Shown piece after piece: positions 35,649 through 36,810 of a DNA stretch of 36,810 bases. Every line of letters starts with the position of its first letter. Within the stretch, counting starts at the first letter, position 1. Made by a program: the position numbers and the translations under genes. The DNA lies in contig CAZPYT010000009.1 of the NCBI GenBank assembly GCA_964590955.1, positions 1 through 36,810 on the forward strand. Direction: 5' to 3'. This DNA is from CAZPYT01 sp964590955 (GTDB lineage: Bacteria > Patescibacteriota > WWE3 > UBA101185 > UBA10185). A model generated the notes under the pieces. It saw nothing but the letters and a program-made list of their open reading frames with translations. It did not search any database and was not told where the DNA came from.

Positions 35649-36260
35649 TTACATATTATCCAAACTGTGCCACAAAGCTATTGCCCCAAAAGTTTTGTAT
35701 GGTGCCCATTTTTTAATAACTTCTTCAATTTCTTCTTTTTCAGGATCTTCTATATTATATATTTTACAAAACCCTTTATTTAAACCCAGATCTCCATGAG
35801 AAAAAACATTCTCACGTTTTAAAGTAAACATCAAAAACATTTCGGCTGTCCATCTGCCTATTCCCTTAACCGTTATTAGTTTTTCTATTACCTCTTCGTC
35901 TGGAAGTTCCTCCAGTGTCTTCAGTTCCAAGCTATTATCAAGTGCCTTTGCAGCAAGGTCTTTTATATATCTCACTTTTCCCCAGGATAACCCTACACTG
36001 CGTAAATCCTCTGCATTCATTTCCAAAATTTTTTCAGGTTTGATTATTTCTTTATCAAATAACAATTTAAATTTATTAAAAATAGATCTAGCAGCTTTTC
36101 CTGACAATTGTTGACCGACAATTGCATGACATAAAGCCACAAAATAATCTTTTTCGGTTTTTGATTCTTCAAACCACTCACTATAATCAACGTCTTTAAT
36201 ATATTCATAAACTATCGGGTCATTTTTTTTAAAATGTTCGTGAATTTGTTTAAGTTTCAT
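35649..36260 (-). CDS. alkA: DNA-3-methyladenine glycosylase, AlkA-like HhH-GPD
   Basis: 203 residues from ATG 36260; six more codons are open to 36278, but the inner ATG lies exactly where transcription should start. The helix-hairpin-helix is KLITVKGIGRWTAEMFLMF (about 133-151 of the longer form), and the catalytic Asp lies in SHGDLGLNKG (D163). GQQLSGKAA matches the conserved segment of the family. It excises alkylated purines from DNA in base-excision repair. Length fits the group lacking the AlkA N-terminal beta domain. It is transcribed divergently from the isomerase gene. No partner gene lies downstream before the tRNA. Confidence 0.9.
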   Translation of the reverse strand: MKLKQIHEHFKKNDPIVYEYIKDVDYSEWFEESKTEKDYFVALCHAIVGQQLSGKAARSIFNKFKLLFDKEIIKPEKILEMNAEDLRSVGLSWGKVRYIKDLAAKALDNSLELKTLEELPDEEVIEKLITVKGIGRWTAEMFLMFTLKRENVFSHGDLGLNKGFCKIYNIEDPEKEEIEEVIKKWAPYKTFGAIALWHSLDNM

Positions 36261-36266
36261 TTTTGC

Positions 36267-36295
36267 ATTATAAACCATACCGATAAAATAAATAA
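36267..36295 (-). promoter_or_regulatory. Promoter of the glycosylase gene giving a leaderless transcript
   Basis: Minus strand TTATTT (36290-36295), 17-bp spacer, TATAAT (36267-36272). Six bases then separate the -10 from ATG 36260, so the A of the start codon is the likely +1. Confidence 0.65.
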
Positions 36296-36299
36296 CGTA

Positions 36300-36308
36300 T
36301 GCTAGTAT
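36300..36308 (+). promoter_or_regulatory. Extended -10 of the isomerase gene
   Basis: TGCTAGTAT (TAGTAT at 36303-36308) places +1 at about 36315, two bases before ATG 36317. No clear -35 is seen. Both divergent promoters fit into 56 bp. Confidence 0.5.
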
Positions 36309-36316
36309 GAAGTGAT

Positions 36317-36810
36317 ATGACTAATATTCAACAAAGAAAAAAGAAACATATCGAATTGTCTAAAAGCGCAGAGTCTCAAATGCCCGTATATCCGTCAAAG
36401 TACACATTAAATTACAATGCCTTGCCTGAAATATCTTTAGAAGATGTTTCAACCAAAACAGAATTATTTGGCAAAAAAATGTCACAGCCTTTAATTATTG
36501 CTCCTATGACGGGTGGAATTGACCACGCGGATCTAATAAACAGAAACATTGCGATGGCTGCCGAAGAAACCGGTGTTGCTTTTGGTGTTGGATCAATGAG
36601 AATAGCCCTGGAAATGGAAGCCGCCCGAAAAGGTTTTTTTGAAGTAAGAGAGTATGCACCCAAATCGTTAATATTCGCAAATATTGGTGCTGTGCAATTG
36701 AATTACAAAGTAAAACTGGACGATGTTAAGTTACTTATTGATCTGATTAAGGCAGATGCGCTATACGTACATATAAATCCACTTCAAGAAGCGCTTCAGC
36801 CTGAAGGGGA
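36317..36810 (+). CDS. fni: Type 2 isopentenyl-diphosphate delta-isomerase, 5' part
   Basis: 164 complete codons from ATG 36317 to the window end; full-length enzymes are about 340-350 residues. Signature segments are RKKKHIELS (residues 7-15), ALPEISLEDVSTKTELFGKKMSQP, the flavin-binding IIAPMTGG (about 60-67), GVGSMRIALE and FANIGAVQL. The enzyme is an FMN- and NAD(P)H-dependent TIM barrel that interconverts IPP and DMAPP for isoprenoid synthesis, unrelated to the type 1 enzyme. In CPR bacteria it tends to accompany mevalonate-pathway genes; any such genes would lie beyond the window. A GAAGTG just before the ATG is a weak ribosome site. Confidence 0.93.
   Translation, partial: MTNIQQRKKKHIELSKSAESQMPVYPSKYTLNYNALPEISLEDVSTKTELFGKKMSQPLIIAPMTGGIDHADLINRNIAMAAEETGVAFGVGSMRIALEMEAARKGFFEVREYAPKSLIFANIGAVQLNYKVKLDDVKLLIDLIKADALYVHINPLQEALQPEG

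Noticed and set aside
1..36810. CRISPR array, insertion sequence, integrase or prophage
   Set aside because: No evenly spaced direct repeats, transposase, recombinase or phage structural gene is visible. The only long exact repeat noticed is the 55-bp LamG linker.

Overview
The window looks like a piece of an AT-rich Patescibacteria (CPR) genome, read with the standard bacterial code (TGA ends pheS and the Mrr-like gene, and the 1571- and 1796-codon frames contain no internal TGA). The phylum call is inference. It rests on giant DUF2341/LamG surface proteins, a VLGAST...LASTG C-terminal signal, a PheT without its usual tRNA-binding insert, near-leaderless genes and a type 2 isopentenyl-diphosphate isomerase.

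Layout. 1-7976 (-) is the truncated 3'-open part of a giant secreted protein: signal peptide, DUF2341, three tandem Asp-box propeller-like modules, then LamG domains. 8148-8789 (-) is a small secreted protein with a LAxTG sortase-type tail. 8910-9136 (+) is an orphan small transcription unit (promoter, Shine-Dalgarno, Cys-rich frame broken by UGA, intrinsic terminator). 9195-24336 (-) is a compact ten-gene surface-glycan operon. In transcription order it encodes a 1571-aa fusion (GT2 + processive GT2 + Wzx-like flippase + GT4), a methyltransferase, a GT4, a hexapeptide acetyltransferase, two APH-fold kinases, a GT2, a polysaccharide deacetylase, two multi-spanning GT-C-like membrane proteins and a secreted glycosidase-like protein. 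24417-25069 (+) is a small exported orphan driven from a promoter back to back with the operon promoter, next to an 18-bp near-palindrome. 25099-26288 (-) is a two-gene unit (nucleotidyltransferase and membrane-anchored Mrr-like nuclease). 26314-26732 (+) is an 81-aa orphan with its own promoter and terminator. 26786-29694 (+) is pheST. 29904-35294 (-) is a second giant, DUF2341 plus seven LamG domains. 35457-35532 (-) is tRNA-Pro(CGG). 35649-36260 (-) is an AlkA-like glycosylase and 36317 to the end (+) is the start of a type 2 IPP isomerase.

How it fits together (inference): the operon could build, cap, decorate, flip and trim a cell-surface polysaccharide. The two giants and the LAxTG protein would be displayed at the same surface; LamG folds commonly bind glycans. 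The two giants share an exact 55-bp segment, one copy of which lies precisely at the window edge. Promoters are unusually readable: TTGC-type -35 boxes with 17-bp spacers, and extended -10 boxes containing TGCTAGTAT.
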